Assembly: GCF_001513955.1 (NCBI RefSeq)
Contig: NZ_KQ948149.1
Location: 220,227-284,226, forward strand
From: Streptomyces pseudovenezuelae
GTDB lineage: Bacteria; Actinomycetota; Actinomycetes; Streptomycetales; Streptomycetaceae
Length of the DNA: 64,000 nt
Direction of reading: 5' to 3'
Below are positions 44,972 to 54,252 of this stretch, in pieces. The position numbers were made by a program, and so were the translations under genes. How positions within the stretch are numbered: the first letter of the stretch is position 1; each line of letters opens with the position of its first letter. Below the pieces are notes generated by a model that was not told where the DNA came from, did no database searches, and saw nothing but the letters and a program-made list of their open reading frames with translations.

Positions 44972-47098
44972 TTACGCCGGAACCGACGCCAGGCCCGGAG
45001 CCAGGAACTTCTTGCCGTTCACGCGCTCGGAGACACCCTCGCGGTCCAGGTAAGGCGTGATGCCGCCCAGGTGGAAGGGCCAGCCGGCGCCCGTGATCAG
45101 GCAGAGGTCGATGTCCTGGGCCTCGGCGACGACACCCTCGTCGAGCATGAGCCCGATCTCCTGGGCGACGGCGTCCAGGACGCGGTCACGGACCTGCTCC
45201 TCGGACAGGACGACATCGCCCTGCTTGAGGAGCGCGGCGACCTCGGGGTCCAGCTCCGGCTTGCCGGAGTCGTAGACGTAGAAGCCGCGCTTGCCCGCCT
45301 TGACGACGGCCGCGAGGTTCGGGGAGACCGTGAAGCGGTCCGGGAAGGCCCGGTTGAGGGTCTCCGAGACGTGCAGACCGATCGCGGGACCGACCAGCTC
45401 CAGGAGGACCAGCGGGGACATCGGCAGGCCCAGGGGCTCCACCGCCTTCTCCGCCACGGCCACCGGGGTGCCCTCGTCGATGACGTTCTGGATCTCGCCC
45501 ATGAAGCGGGTGAGGATGCGGTTCACGACGAACGCCGGGGCGTCCTTCACGAGCACCGCGGTCTTCTTCAGCTTCTTGGCCACCGCGAAGGCGGTCGCGA
45601 GCGAGGCGTCGTCGGTCTGCTCGCCGCGGACGATCTCCAGCAGCGGCAGGATCGCGACCGGGTTGAAGAAGTGGAAGCCGACGACCCGCTCGGGGTTCTT
45701 CAGCTTCGACGCCATCTCCGAGACGGAGAGCGAGGAGGTGTTGGTGGCGAGGATCGCGTGCGCCGGGGCGACCGCCTCGACCTCCGCGAACACCTGCTGC
45801 TTGACGCCGATCTCCTCGAACACGGCCTCGATGATGAAGTCCGCGTCGGAGAAGCCCTCCGCCTTGTCCAGCACACCGGTGACCAGGGCCTTGAGGCGGT
45901 TGGCCTTGTCCTGGTTGATACGGCCCTTGCCGAGCAGCTTCTCGATCTCGGCGTGGACGTAGCCCACACCCTTGTCGACGCGCTCCTGGTCGATGTCCGT
46001 GAGGACGACCGGGACCTCCAGGCGGCGCAGGAAGAGCAGCGCGAGCTGGGAGGCCATCAGACCGGCGCCGACGACACCGACCTTGGTGACCGGACGGGCC
46101 AGGTTCTTGTCCGGGGCGCCCGCGGGACGCTTGCCGCGCTTCTGCACCAGGTTGAACGCGTAGATGCCGGAGCGCAGTTCGCCACCCATGATCAGGTCGG
46201 CGAGGGCCTGGTCCTCGGCGTCGTAGCCCTGCTGGAGGTCGCCGTTCTTGGCGGCCTCGATGATGTCCAGGGCGCGGTAGGCGGCCGGAGCGGCCCCGTG
46301 CACCTTGGAGTCCGCGACGAAGCGGCCCTTGGCGACGGCCTGGTCCCAGGCCTCACCGCGGTCGATCGCCGGGCGCTCGATGACGATCTCGCCCTTGAGG
46401 ACGGACGCCGTCCACAGCAGGGACTGCTCCAGGAAGTCCGCGCCCTCGAACAGCGCGTCGGCGATGCCCAGTTCGTAGACCTGGGCGCCCTTGAGCTGCT
46501 TGTTCTGGTTGAGGCTGTTCTCGATGATGACCGAGACGGCCTTCTCGGCGCCGATCAGGTTCGGCAGCAGCGTGCAGCCGCCCCAGCCGGGGACCAGACC
46601 GAGGAAGACCTCGGGGAGCGAGAAGGCGGGCAGGGCCGCGGAGACCGTGCGGTACTGGCAGTGCAGACCGACCTCGACGCCACCGCCCATCGCCGCGCCG
46701 TTGTAGTACGCGAAGGTCGGCACCGCGATGCCCGCGAGACGCTTGAAGACCTCGTGGCCGCCCTTGCCGATGGCCAGCGCGTCCTTGTGCTCCTTGAGCA
46801 GCTCGACGCCCTTGAGGTCGGCGCCGACGGCGAAGATGAACGGCTTGCCGGTGATGCCCACACCGACGATCTCGCCGGCCGACGCCTCCTTCTCGACCTG
46901 GTCGATGGCGGTGTTCAGGTTCGCCAGCGAGGCCGGGCCGAAGGTGGTCGGCTTGGTGTGGTCGAAGCCGTTGTCCAGCGTGATGAGCGCGAAACGGCCC
47001 GCGTTGAACGGCAGGTCCAGGTGACGTACGTGCGCCTGGGTGACGACCTCGTCCGGGAACAGCTCGGCCGCACCCTTCAAAAGCTCCGTGGTGCTCAC
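44972..47098 (-). CDS. fadB: Fatty-acid oxidation complex alpha subunit (enoyl-CoA hydratase / 3-hydroxyacyl-CoA dehydrogenase)
   Basis: This 708-residue bifunctional beta-oxidation enzyme has a crotonase domain at about 10-310 (ITGKPFIFAVGADLKGVELL oxyanion region, LGLVPGWGGCTLLPNLIGAE). The NAD-binding domain begins KVGVVGAGLMASQLALLFLR, and the 3-hydroxyacyl-CoA dehydrogenase core carries VVGFHFFNPVAILPLLEIV, where the His is catalytic. The GTG at 47098 overlaps the fadA stop (GTGA), so the two subunits are translationally coupled and presumably form the trifunctional complex. Confidence 0.95.
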   Translation of the reverse strand: MSTTELLKGAAELFPDEVVTQAHVRHLDLPFNAGRFALITLDNGFDHTKPTTFGPASLANLNTAIDQVEKEASAGEIVGVGITGKPFIFAVGADLKGVELLKEHKDALAIGKGGHEVFKRLAGIAVPTFAYYNGAAMGGGVEVGLHCQYRTVSAALPAFSLPEVFLGLVPGWGGCTLLPNLIGAEKAVSVIIENSLNQNKQLKGAQVYELGIADALFEGADFLEQSLLWTASVLKGEIVIERPAIDRGEAWDQAVAKGRFVADSKVHGAAPAAYRALDIIEAAKNGDLQQGYDAEDQALADLIMGGELRSGIYAFNLVQKRGKRPAGAPDKNLARPVTKVGVVGAGLMASQLALLFLRRLEVPVVLTDIDQERVDKGVGYVHAEIEKLLGKGRINQDKANRLKALVTGVLDKAEGFSDADFIIEAVFEEIGVKQQVFAEVEAVAPAHAILATNTSSLSVSEMASKLKNPERVVGFHFFNPVAILPLLEIVRGEQTDDASLATAFAVAKKLKKTAVLVKDAPAFVVNRILTRFMGEIQNVIDEGTPVAVAEKAVEPLGLPMSPLVLLELVGPAIGLHVSETLNRAFPDRFTVSPNLAAVVKAGKRGFYVYDSGKPELDPEVAALLKQGDVVLSEEQVRDRVLDAVAQEIGLMLDEGVVAEAQDIDLCLITGAGWPFHLGGITPYLDREGVSERVNGKKFLAPGLASVPA

Positions 47099-48321
47099 TT
47101 GCTGCCTCCGGCGTCCTTGTGGTTCGGGTTCTCCCAGATGACCGTCGCGCCCATGCCGAAGCCGACGCACATGGTGGTCAGGCCGTAGCGGACCTCGGGC
47201 TGCTCCTCGAACTGACGGGCCAGCTGCGTCATCAGACGCACACCCGAGGAGGCCAGCGGGTGGCCGAAGGCGATGGCGCCGCCGTACTGGTTGACGCGCT
47301 CGTCGTCGTCCGCGATGCCGTAGTGCTCCAGGAACGCCAGGACCTGGACCGCGAAGGCCTCGTTGACCTCGAACAGGCCGATGTCGGAGATCGACAGACC
47401 CGCCTGCGCGAGCGCCTTCTCGGTGGCCGGGATCGGGCCGTAGCCCATGACCTCCGGCTCCACGCCCGCGAAGGAGTAGGAGACCAGTCGCATCTTGACG
47501 GGGAGGTCGTTCTCCCGCGCGAAGTCCTCGGAGGCGATCAGCGAGGCGGTGGCGCCGTCGTTCAGACCGGCCGCGTTACCGGCGGTGACCCGGCCGTGCA
47601 CGCGGAACGGGGTCTTGAGGCCGGAGAGGTTCTCCAGCGTGGTGCCCGGGCGCATCGGCTCGTCGGCGGTGACCAGGCCCCAGCCCGTCTCACCGGCCTC
47701 CGGGTTGGTGCGGCGCACCGAGATCGGGACCAGGTCGGCCTGGATCTTGCCGTTGGCGTACGCCTTGGCGGCCTTCTCCTGGGAGCGCACGGCGTACTCG
47801 TCGGCGCGCTGCTTGGTGATCGTCGGGTACCGGTCGTGCAGGTTCTCGGCGGTCATGCCCATGAACAGGGCGGACTCGTCGACGAGCTTCTCGCTCACGA
47901 ACCGCGGGTTCGGGTCCACGCCCTCGCCCATGGGGTGGCGGCCCATGTGCTCGACACCACCGGCGACGGCGATGTCGTAGGCACCGAAGGCGACCGAACC
48001 GGCCACCGAGGTGACGGCGGTCAGCGCGCCGGCGCACATGCGGTCGATGGAGTAGCCCGGGACGGACTGCGGGAGACCGGCGAGGATCCCGGCCGTACGG
48101 CCGATGGTGAGCCCCTGGTCACCGATCTGCGTGGTCGCGGCGATGGCGACCTCGTCGATCTTCTTCGGGTCCAGACCCGGGTTGCGGCGCAGCAGCTCCC
48201 GGATCGCCTTCACGACGAGGTCGTCGGCGCGGGTCTCGTGGTAGATGCCCTTCGGGCCCGCCTTGCCGAACGGGGTGCGGACGCCGTCGACGAAGACGAC
48301 GTCCCTGACGGTACGAGGCAC
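47095..48321 (-). CDS. fadA: Acetyl-CoA C-acyltransferase (3-ketoacyl-CoA thiolase)
   Basis: This 408-residue thiolase catalyses the last step of beta-oxidation. The nucleophilic Cys is in IDRMCAGALTAV, the base His in AIAFGHPLASSGVR and the second Cys in TMCVGFGMGA. The GTG at 48321 follows GGAGGAGAG. First gene of the fadA-fadB operon. Two inverted repeats upstream (48365-48403) are candidate sites for a fatty-acid regulator. Confidence 0.96.
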   Translation of the reverse strand: MPRTVRDVVFVDGVRTPFGKAGPKGIYHETRADDLVVKAIRELLRRNPGLDPKKIDEVAIAATTQIGDQGLTIGRTAGILAGLPQSVPGYSIDRMCAGALTAVTSVAGSVAFGAYDIAVAGGVEHMGRHPMGEGVDPNPRFVSEKLVDESALFMGMTAENLHDRYPTITKQRADEYAVRSQEKAAKAYANGKIQADLVPISVRRTNPEAGETGWGLVTADEPMRPGTTLENLSGLKTPFRVHGRVTAGNAAGLNDGATASLIASEDFARENDLPVKMRLVSYSFAGVEPEVMGYGPIPATEKALAQAGLSISDIGLFEVNEAFAVQVLAFLEHYGIADDDERVNQYGGAIAFGHPLASSGVRLMTQLARQFEEQPEVRYGLTTMCVGFGMGATVIWENPNHKDAGGSK

Positions 48322-48364
48322 GATGGCTCTCCTCCAGATGCGGGATCTGCACTGCTGCGATGCG

Positions 48365-48380
48365 CTGAGCGCGCGCTCAG
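48365..48380. promoter_or_regulatory. Perfect palindrome in the fadA leader
   Basis: CTGAGCGCGCGCTCAG is a 16-bp perfect palindrome, 44 bp upstream of the fadA start. The TGAGC...GCTCA layout is common for TetR-family operators near acyl-CoA genes. The regulator is not identified. Confidence 0.5.
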
Positions 48381-48387
48381 AACCCAT

Positions 48388-48403
48388 GCTACTTATGAGT
48401 AAC
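48388..48403. promoter_or_regulatory. Imperfect palindrome upstream of fadA
   Basis: GCTACTTATGAGTAAC pairs at 6 of 8 positions about its centre (TACT...AGTA arms). On the minus strand TAGCAT here could be the fadA -10 box, so a protein bound to this element would overlap the promoter. Confidence 0.4.
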
Positions 48404-48439
48404 GTGACTGCACACCCCTGGAGGCGGGAGCGGCGAAGG

Positions 48440-49477
48440 TCACATCGCGGGAGGCGCCGTGGAGCCCCTGGGTGTCAGCACCGGAGTGGGCACGGGGTGC
48501 GACCCCGGGCCCTCCCCGGTGATTACTCCGAACAGCGTACGAGCCGCTTCGGCGCCGAATCCGTGCACGTCATGGCTCATCGCGGAGAGCGTGGGGTGGG
48601 TGAGCCGGCACAGCTGCGAGTCGTCCCAGGCGAGCAGCGAGACATCGCGCGGGACGTGCAGCCCCATCTCCGCCGCGACCGACAGCCCGGCCACCGCCAT
48701 GATGTCGTTGTCGTAGACGATCGCGGTCGGCCGGTCGCTCGGCGGGGCGGTCAGCAGGGACCGGGTGGCCCGCCCCCCGGCCTCTCCCGAGTAGTCGGTG
48801 GTCACCTGCCAGGCCCCCGCGAGACCGAGCGCCCGCGCCGCGTCGTCGAACGCGGCCGTCCGCATCGCGGTGTGCCCGAGCGCCGCCGCACCCCCCACCC
48901 GGGCGATCCGCCGGTGTCCCAGCGCCGCCAGGTACCGCACGGCCTCCGTCACGGCGGTGGCGTCGTCGGTCCACACGGAGGGCAGGCCGCCGGTGAAGGA
49001 CGGATGCCCCACGGCCACCACCGGCAGCCCCAGCCGCTCGGCCGCCGCGACGCGCGGATCGTCGGCCCGGAAGTCGACCAGGATCGAGCCCCCGACCTGC
49101 CGGCCCCGCCACCACGACTCCTGGAGCCCGACCTCCTCCTCCACGTTCCGCACGAGCCGCAGCAGCAGCGAGCAGCTGCGCTCGATCAGCACGCTCTCCA
49201 CGCCCGAGACGAACTCCATGTAGAAGGGTTCGAGCCCCAGCAGCCGGGCCGGCCGGCAGATCGCGAGCCCCACCACGTCCACCCGCGACCCGGCCAGGGT
49301 CCGTGCCGTGAGGTTCGGCGCCCAGCCCAGTTCCCGCGCGGCCCGGAAGATCCGGTCCCGGGTCGTCTCCGACAGCCCCGGCTTGTGGTTGAAGGCGAGC
49401 GACACGGCCCCCTTGGACACCCCGGCGCGCGCGGCGACGTCCTTGATGGTGACGCGGGGGGCCGGCTGGGCTGTCAT
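48440..49477 (-). CDS. LacI-family transcriptional regulator
   Basis: This 345-residue repressor has a LacI helix-turn-helix at about 9-30 (VTIKDVAARAGVSKGAVSLA), a hinge helix (TARTLAGSRV) and a two-lobed sugar-sensing domain (PVVAVGHPSFTGGLPSVWTD, IVYDNDIMAVAGLSVAAEMG, SLLAWDDSQLCRLTHPTLSA). Its ATG overlaps the stop of the beta-mannosidase gene (ATGA), so enzyme and repressor are made together. It is the only LacI gene in the window and is the natural candidate for the operators before the beta-mannosidase/transporter block and possibly both GH92 genes. The inducer is probably a manno-oligosaccharide (inference). Confidence 0.94.
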   Translation of the reverse strand: MTAQPAPRVTIKDVAARAGVSKGAVSLAFNHKPGLSETTRDRIFRAARELGWAPNLTARTLAGSRVDVVGLAICRPARLLGLEPFYMEFVSGVESVLIERSCSLLLRLVRNVEEEVGLQESWWRGRQVGGSILVDFRADDPRVAAAERLGLPVVAVGHPSFTGGLPSVWTDDATAVTEAVRYLAALGHRRIARVGGAAALGHTAMRTAAFDDAARALGLAGAWQVTTDYSGEAGGRATRSLLTAPPSDRPTAIVYDNDIMAVAGLSVAAEMGLHVPRDVSLLAWDDSQLCRLTHPTLSAMSHDVHGFGAEAARTLFGVITGEGPGSHPVPTPVLTPRGSTAPPAM

Positions 49478-51843
49478 CGGCTGGGCTCCAGGAAGTACAG
49501 GGCGGACCGGGCGGCGTCCGCGTCAGGAGTCTCCCAGCCCCGCACCCCGATGGTCACCCGCTCCCCGGGCAGCAGGGTGAGGAGCCCGCGATCCGCCCTC
49601 GCGTCCGGGTGCAGACGGTCGGCCTGCAACAGCAGATCCCGTACGAGGGTGCGAGCCGTCACGGTGACGGCACCCGGCGCCACGGTGACGTCGAACTCCG
49701 CTCGGGGGTACGGGATTTCACGATCGGGTGCGGGAAAGTGCAGGGCGCGCAGGCCGTCGACGTCCACGACGAGGAACTCCTTGGGCCCGACCGGCTCCAG
49801 CTCCCTCGGTACGTCGACGTGGGCCACCGCGCGCCTCTCGGTGCCGAAGTCCACCCCGGTCTCGCCGAGCACCTCGCCGTCCACCGACATCCGCCGCAGC
49901 CGCAGCACCCCGGCCCACGGGTCACCCGCCTGGTTGACGGCCGCCAGCACCAGCCCCTGCGCACGCTCCTGAACCGTCAGCAACCGGTCCGCGTACAGCC
50001 GCCGCAGCTCGTGGTACAGCGGCTTCTCCCGCCCGTCCCCGTCCACCGCCGCCCAACTCGTCACCGGCCAGCAGTCGTTGAGCTGCCACAGCACCGTCCC
50101 CGCGCACACCGGCCAGCGCGAGCGCCAGTGCTCGATCCCGGCGGCCACCGCCCGCGCCTGGTTGACCTGCATGAGGTAGTGCCAGCGGTCGAAGTCCCCC
50201 TCGGGAAAGGCGAAATGACGTTCCAGGCCCCGCCGCAGCTTGCCGTTCCCGTCGTCCGCCTTCTGGTGGTGCAGCACCCCGGGCGAGTCCGCCGCGAGTT
50301 CCTCCCCGGGCAGCGCACGCGCGAGCGTGGCGTACGCGGGCGGTGCCTGCCAGCCGAACTCGGCCACGAACCGCGGGACGTCGTCGCGGTACCCGGCGTA
50401 GTCGAGACGGTTCCACACCTCCCACGAGTGGTGCGTCCCGTGCGCCGGGTCGTTCGGGTGATGCGCCCACGACCCGGACCAGGGACTGCCCGCCGTGTAC
50501 GGCCTCGTGGGGTCCGACTCGGCCACCACCCGCGGCAGTACGCCCAGGTAGTACCCCTCGCCCCAGGAGTCCCCGGCCAGCCGCGCCTCCCAGTCCCAGT
50601 CCCGGAAACCCCACAGGTTCTCGTTGTTGCCGTTCCACAGCACGAGCGAGGGATGCGGCATCAGCCGTACGACGTTCTCCCGGGCCTCCGCCTCCACCTC
50701 GCCCCTGAGGGGCTGCTCCTCCGGATAGGCCGCGCACGCGAACGGGAAGTCCTGCCAGACCAGCAGCCCCAACTCGTCGCAGGCGTCGTAGAAGTCCTCG
50801 CTCTCGTAGATTCCCCCGCCCCAGATCCGTACGAGGTCGACGCCGGCCTCGGCCGCCTGCCCGAGCCGCTCCCGGTACCGCTCACGGGTGATCCGGGAGG
50901 GGAACACATCGTCCGGGATCCAGTTCACGCCCCGCGCGAAGAGCCGTTCGCCGTTGAGGACGAACGTGAACCCCGAGCCGTGCTCATCGGCCGACCGGTC
51001 CAGCTCGACGGTCCTGAACCCCACCCTGCGCCGCCACACGTCCAGCGGGCGGTCCTCGTGCAGCAGCGTCAACTCCACCTCGTACAGCGGCTGTTCGCCG
51101 TACCCGCGCGGCCACCACAGCCGCACGTCCGGCACCCGCAGCCGTACCGTCCCCGAGGTGCCGTCGAGCGCGGCGCGCACCCGCACTCCGCCCACGGTGG
51201 CCTCCACCGTCAGCGGCGCCTCGACCCTGGCCCGCTCCACCTCGACCGCCAACTCGACGACGCCCACGCCCTGTTCGACGGTCACCAGCGGCCGCACCCA
51301 GGCGATCCGGGCCGTCGACCACCGCTCCAGACGGACCGGCCGCCAGATCCCGGCCGTCACCAGCGTGGGCCCCCAGTCCCAGCCGAACGAGCAGGCCATC
51401 TTGCGGAGGTACTGGTACGGCTCGGCATACGCGGCGGGCCGCTCGCCCAGCTTCCCCCGCACCGCCTCGGCCTCGGCGTACGCGGACACGAACCGCACCG
51501 TGAGCCGCCCGGACATCCCGGTCACGTCGAAGCGGTACGAGCGGTGCATGTTCCTTGTCCGGCCCAGGAGCCGGCCGTCGAGCAGGACCTCGGCCACGGT
51601 GTCCAGACCGTCGAAGACGAGGTCGGTCTGCTCATGCCCGTTCACGGGCGCGAGGTCTCTCTCGTAGGTCCACTCCCGCCGCCCCACCCACGCGAGGTCG
51701 CTCTCGTTGCGCCCGAGGAAGGGATCCGGGATCAGCCCCGCCGCCAGCAGGTCGGTGTGCACACAGCCCGGCACCACGGCCGGCAGCGCGCCCCCCTCGT
51801 GCCGCAGGATCCATCCGTCGGTGAGCGGTGTGGCCTGAAGCAT
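49474..51843 (-). CDS. GH2 beta-mannosidase
   Basis: This 789-residue cytoplasmic enzyme is of the beta-mannosidase branch of GH2. It has the N-terminal jelly roll (TDGWILRHEGG, VPGCVHTDLLAAGLIPDPF), the GWDWGPTLVTAGIWRPVRLE motif, the barrel with acid/base Glu in WNGNNENLWG, and the nucleophile Glu in FVAEFGWQAPP. The VPGCVHTDLL start is characteristic of beta-mannosidases rather than beta-galactosidases. It releases mannose from beta-mannosides such as mannobiose or the N-glycan core. The ATG at 51843 follows GGGAG; it heads an operon with the LacI gene. Confidence 0.94.
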   Translation of the reverse strand: MLQATPLTDGWILRHEGGALPAVVPGCVHTDLLAAGLIPDPFLGRNESDLAWVGRREWTYERDLAPVNGHEQTDLVFDGLDTVAEVLLDGRLLGRTRNMHRSYRFDVTGMSGRLTVRFVSAYAEAEAVRGKLGERPAAYAEPYQYLRKMACSFGWDWGPTLVTAGIWRPVRLERWSTARIAWVRPLVTVEQGVGVVELAVEVERARVEAPLTVEATVGGVRVRAALDGTSGTVRLRVPDVRLWWPRGYGEQPLYEVELTLLHEDRPLDVWRRRVGFRTVELDRSADEHGSGFTFVLNGERLFARGVNWIPDDVFPSRITRERYRERLGQAAEAGVDLVRIWGGGIYESEDFYDACDELGLLVWQDFPFACAAYPEEQPLRGEVEAEARENVVRLMPHPSLVLWNGNNENLWGFRDWDWEARLAGDSWGEGYYLGVLPRVVAESDPTRPYTAGSPWSGSWAHHPNDPAHGTHHSWEVWNRLDYAGYRDDVPRFVAEFGWQAPPAYATLARALPGEELAADSPGVLHHQKADDGNGKLRRGLERHFAFPEGDFDRWHYLMQVNQARAVAAGIEHWRSRWPVCAGTVLWQLNDCWPVTSWAAVDGDGREKPLYHELRRLYADRLLTVQERAQGLVLAAVNQAGDPWAGVLRLRRMSVDGEVLGETGVDFGTERRAVAHVDVPRELEPVGPKEFLVVDVDGLRALHFPAPDREIPYPRAEFDVTVAPGAVTVTARTLVRDLLLQADRLHPDARADRGLLTLLPGERVTIGVRGWETPDADAARSALYFLEPSR

Positions 51844-51878
51844 GTACGCACTCCCTAAACCGATCAAGTCCAGTGTTT

Positions 51879-51937
51879 CGAAAGCTTTTCGGCATCGTTG
51901 GCGCGATAGGGACTTTACCGGTTAAGAAAACGTTGTC
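51879..51937. promoter_or_regulatory. Control region between beta-mannosidase and the third CUT1 operon
   Basis: Three operator-like elements are packed here: CGAAA-GCT-TTTCG (51879-51891, perfect 5-bp arms), TTTACCGGTTAA (51914-51925, 10 of 12 symmetric) and GAAAACGTTGTC (51926-51937), one base from the GACAACGTTGTC sites before both GH92 genes. The spacing suits simultaneous control of both divergent operons. Confidence 0.6.
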
Positions 51938-51997
51938 AGAGTACCGAACCAGCCAACCCGCTCGTGCTCGTCCGTCCCGTGAACGGAGCTGATGCAC

Positions 51998-53311
51998 ATG
52001 AACCGCCGTACAGTCCTGGCCCTGACCGTGGGAGCCGCCCTGCTGATCCCGGGGTGCACCGGCACCGGAGGCTCGTCGAAGGGGGCCGACGCCAAGGCTC
52101 CTGACGACCCGTCGAAGGTCACCGGGACCATCAAGGTCCTCACCGTCCGCACCGACCTCGTGCAGGACGGCACGATGAAGAAGTACGCCGCCGAGTTCAA
52201 CAAGACCTATCCCAAGGTCAAGGTCGAGTTCGAGGCCCTCACGAACTACGAGGCCGAGGTCAAGATCCGGATGAACACCGAGAACTACGGTGACGTCCTG
52301 CTGATCCCCGCGGTCATCAAGAAGGCCGACTACCCCCGGTTCTTCGCCTCGCTGGGTACCGCGGCCGAGCGCGGCAAGAAGTACCGGTTCACCGACTACA
52401 CCACCGTCGACGGCAAGGTCTACGGCCAGAGCCCGATCGGCGTGGCCCCGGGGTTCGTCTACAACAAGCGGATCTGGAAGGAGGCCGGGGTCACCGAATG
52501 GCCCACCACCCCGGCCGAGTTCATCGCCGACCTCAAGGCCATCAAGGCGAGGACCGACGCGATCCCGTACTACACGAACTTCGCGGCCGGCTGGACGCTC
52601 ACCTCGTGGACGTACGTCGACGGCGCCGTCCACTGCGACCCGCAGGCCACCACGAAGCTGGCCGAGGGCGACCCGTGGGCGAACGGCGCCGACCTGCGCG
52701 TCGGCGACACCCTGCTCCACGACATCGTGAAGGCCGGCCTGGTCGAGAAGGACCCCACGACCAGCAACTGGGAGGAGTCCAAGCCCCGTACCGCCAAGGG
52801 CGAGATCGCCACGCAGTGGCTCGGCACCTGGGCGATCGTGCAGTTCCGGGACGCGGCCAAGAAGGCCGGCGTGAACCCGGACGACATCGGCTTCATGCCC
52901 TTCCCGTCCCAGACGGACGGCAAGTTCTGCGCGACCGTCGCCCCCGACTACAACCAGGCCGTCAACGTCCACTCCCAGTACAAGGAGGCCGCCCGCGCCT
53001 GGATCGACTGGTTCACCGACAAGTCGACGTACGGGCAGGACAACCTGGCGATCTCACCGCTGAAGAACGCCGCCATGCCCGAGGTCCTCAAGCCGTACGA
53101 GGAGCAGGGCGTGAAGCTCATCGAGGTCGACGACGCCAAGGGCGCCCGGGTCAAGCAGATCGACAGCGACTCGGAGGTGGGCATCTACGCCCCCGAGTAC
53201 CGCCAGAACCTCGTCGACCTCGCCCGCGGAGCCCGCAAGGGCAACCTCGAAGGCTTCCTCGACGACCTCGGCAAGCGCTGGACGGAAGCCCAGAAGAACC
53301 TGGGGTCCTGA
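51998..53311 (+). CDS. CUT1 sugar-binding lipoprotein
   Basis: This 437-residue binding protein has a short signal peptide (RTVLALTVGAALLIPGC) with the lipid-modified Cys at about residue 20. The fold is a cluster-B sugar-binding protein (YGQSPIGVAPGFVYNKRIWK, TNFAAGWTLTSWTYVDGAVH). The ATG at 51998 is preferred to the one at 51992 because the GGAG ribosome-binding site is then about 9 bases away. First gene of a three-gene importer operon, divergent from the beta-mannosidase, so mannosides are the probable cargo. Confidence 0.9.
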   Translation: MNRRTVLALTVGAALLIPGCTGTGGSSKGADAKAPDDPSKVTGTIKVLTVRTDLVQDGTMKKYAAEFNKTYPKVKVEFEALTNYEAEVKIRMNTENYGDVLLIPAVIKKADYPRFFASLGTAAERGKKYRFTDYTTVDGKVYGQSPIGVAPGFVYNKRIWKEAGVTEWPTTPAEFIADLKAIKARTDAIPYYTNFAAGWTLTSWTYVDGAVHCDPQATTKLAEGDPWANGADLRVGDTLLHDIVKAGLVEKDPTTSNWEESKPRTAKGEIATQWLGTWAIVQFRDAAKKAGVNPDDIGFMPFPSQTDGKFCATVAPDYNQAVNVHSQYKEAARAWIDWFTDKSTYGQDNLAISPLKNAAMPEVLKPYEEQGVKLIEVDDAKGARVKQIDSDSEVGIYAPEYRQNLVDLARGARKGNLEGFLDDLGKRWTEAQKNLGS

Positions 53312-54252
53312 TGACGGACACCACACAGAAGGCGGCCGTGGAGGTGACCCCGGCCGCCCCCGTCCCGGCGCCCGCCTCGCGCCGGACCCGTACGTGGCGG
53401 GGCGTCACCCCCTGGCTGTTCCTGATCGCCCCGCTCGCCCTGCTGATCACCTTCACCTACGCGCCGATCGTCAACATGCTCGCGTACAGCTTCACCGACT
53501 GGGACGGCGTCAGCCCGGTGCTGCACTACACGGGCGCCGAGAACTACCAGGAGGTCTTCACCCGCCCCGACCTCTTCGAGGTCTTCTGGGTCAGCGGCTA
53601 CTACCTCGCGGCCTCCGCGGTCCAGATCGTCCTCGCGCTCTACTTCGCCACGGTCCTGAGCTTCGACGTCCGCTTCCGGAACTTCTTCAAGGGCGTGCTC
53701 TTCTTCCCGTACCTGATCAACGGGGTCGCCATCGGGTTCGTGTTCCTCTACTTCTTCCAGGACGGCGGCACCCTCGACTCGGTGCTGAGTCTGTTCGGCG
53801 TGCACACCGACCACGCCTGGCTCGGCACCCCGGCCTCCGCGAACACCTCGCTGGCCGGCGTCTCCGTCTGGCGCTACCTGGGCCTGAACTTCGTGCTCTT
53901 CCTGGGCGCGATCCAGTCCATCCCGGGGGAGCTGTACGAGGCCGCGGAGCTGGACGGCGCGGGCCGCTGGAACCAGTTCCGCTACATCATCGCGCCGGGC
54001 ATCAAACCGGTCCTGACGCTGACGGTGATCCTCTCGATCTCCGGCTCGCTCTCGGTCTTCGAGATCCCGTACATCATGACCGGCGGCGCGACCGGCACCG
54101 AGACCTTCGTGATCCAGACGGTCAACCTGGCCTTCCGCTTCAACAAGACGGGCCTGGCCTCGGCGGCCGCCGTCGTCCTCCTGCTGATCATCCTGCTGGT
54201 GACCTGGGTGCAGCGCCGCCTGGTCCCCGACGACAAGGTGGACCTCGTATGA
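53311..54252 (+). CDS. CUT1 ABC transporter permease (MalF type)
   Basis: This 313-residue permease has six helices and the EAA loop YEAAELDGAGRWNQFRYIIA at about residue 210. The ATG shares its A with the previous stop (TGATG). It pairs with the following permease; no ATPase is encoded nearby. Confidence 0.92.
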   Translation: MTDTTQKAAVEVTPAAPVPAPASRRTRTWRGVTPWLFLIAPLALLITFTYAPIVNMLAYSFTDWDGVSPVLHYTGAENYQEVFTRPDLFEVFWVSGYYLAASAVQIVLALYFATVLSFDVRFRNFFKGVLFFPYLINGVAIGFVFLYFFQDGGTLDSVLSLFGVHTDHAWLGTPASANTSLAGVSVWRYLGLNFVLFLGAIQSIPGELYEAAELDGAGRWNQFRYIIAPGIKPVLTLTVILSISGSLSVFEIPYIMTGGATGTETFVIQTVNLAFRFNKTGLASAAAVVLLLIILLVTWVQRRLVPDDKVDLV

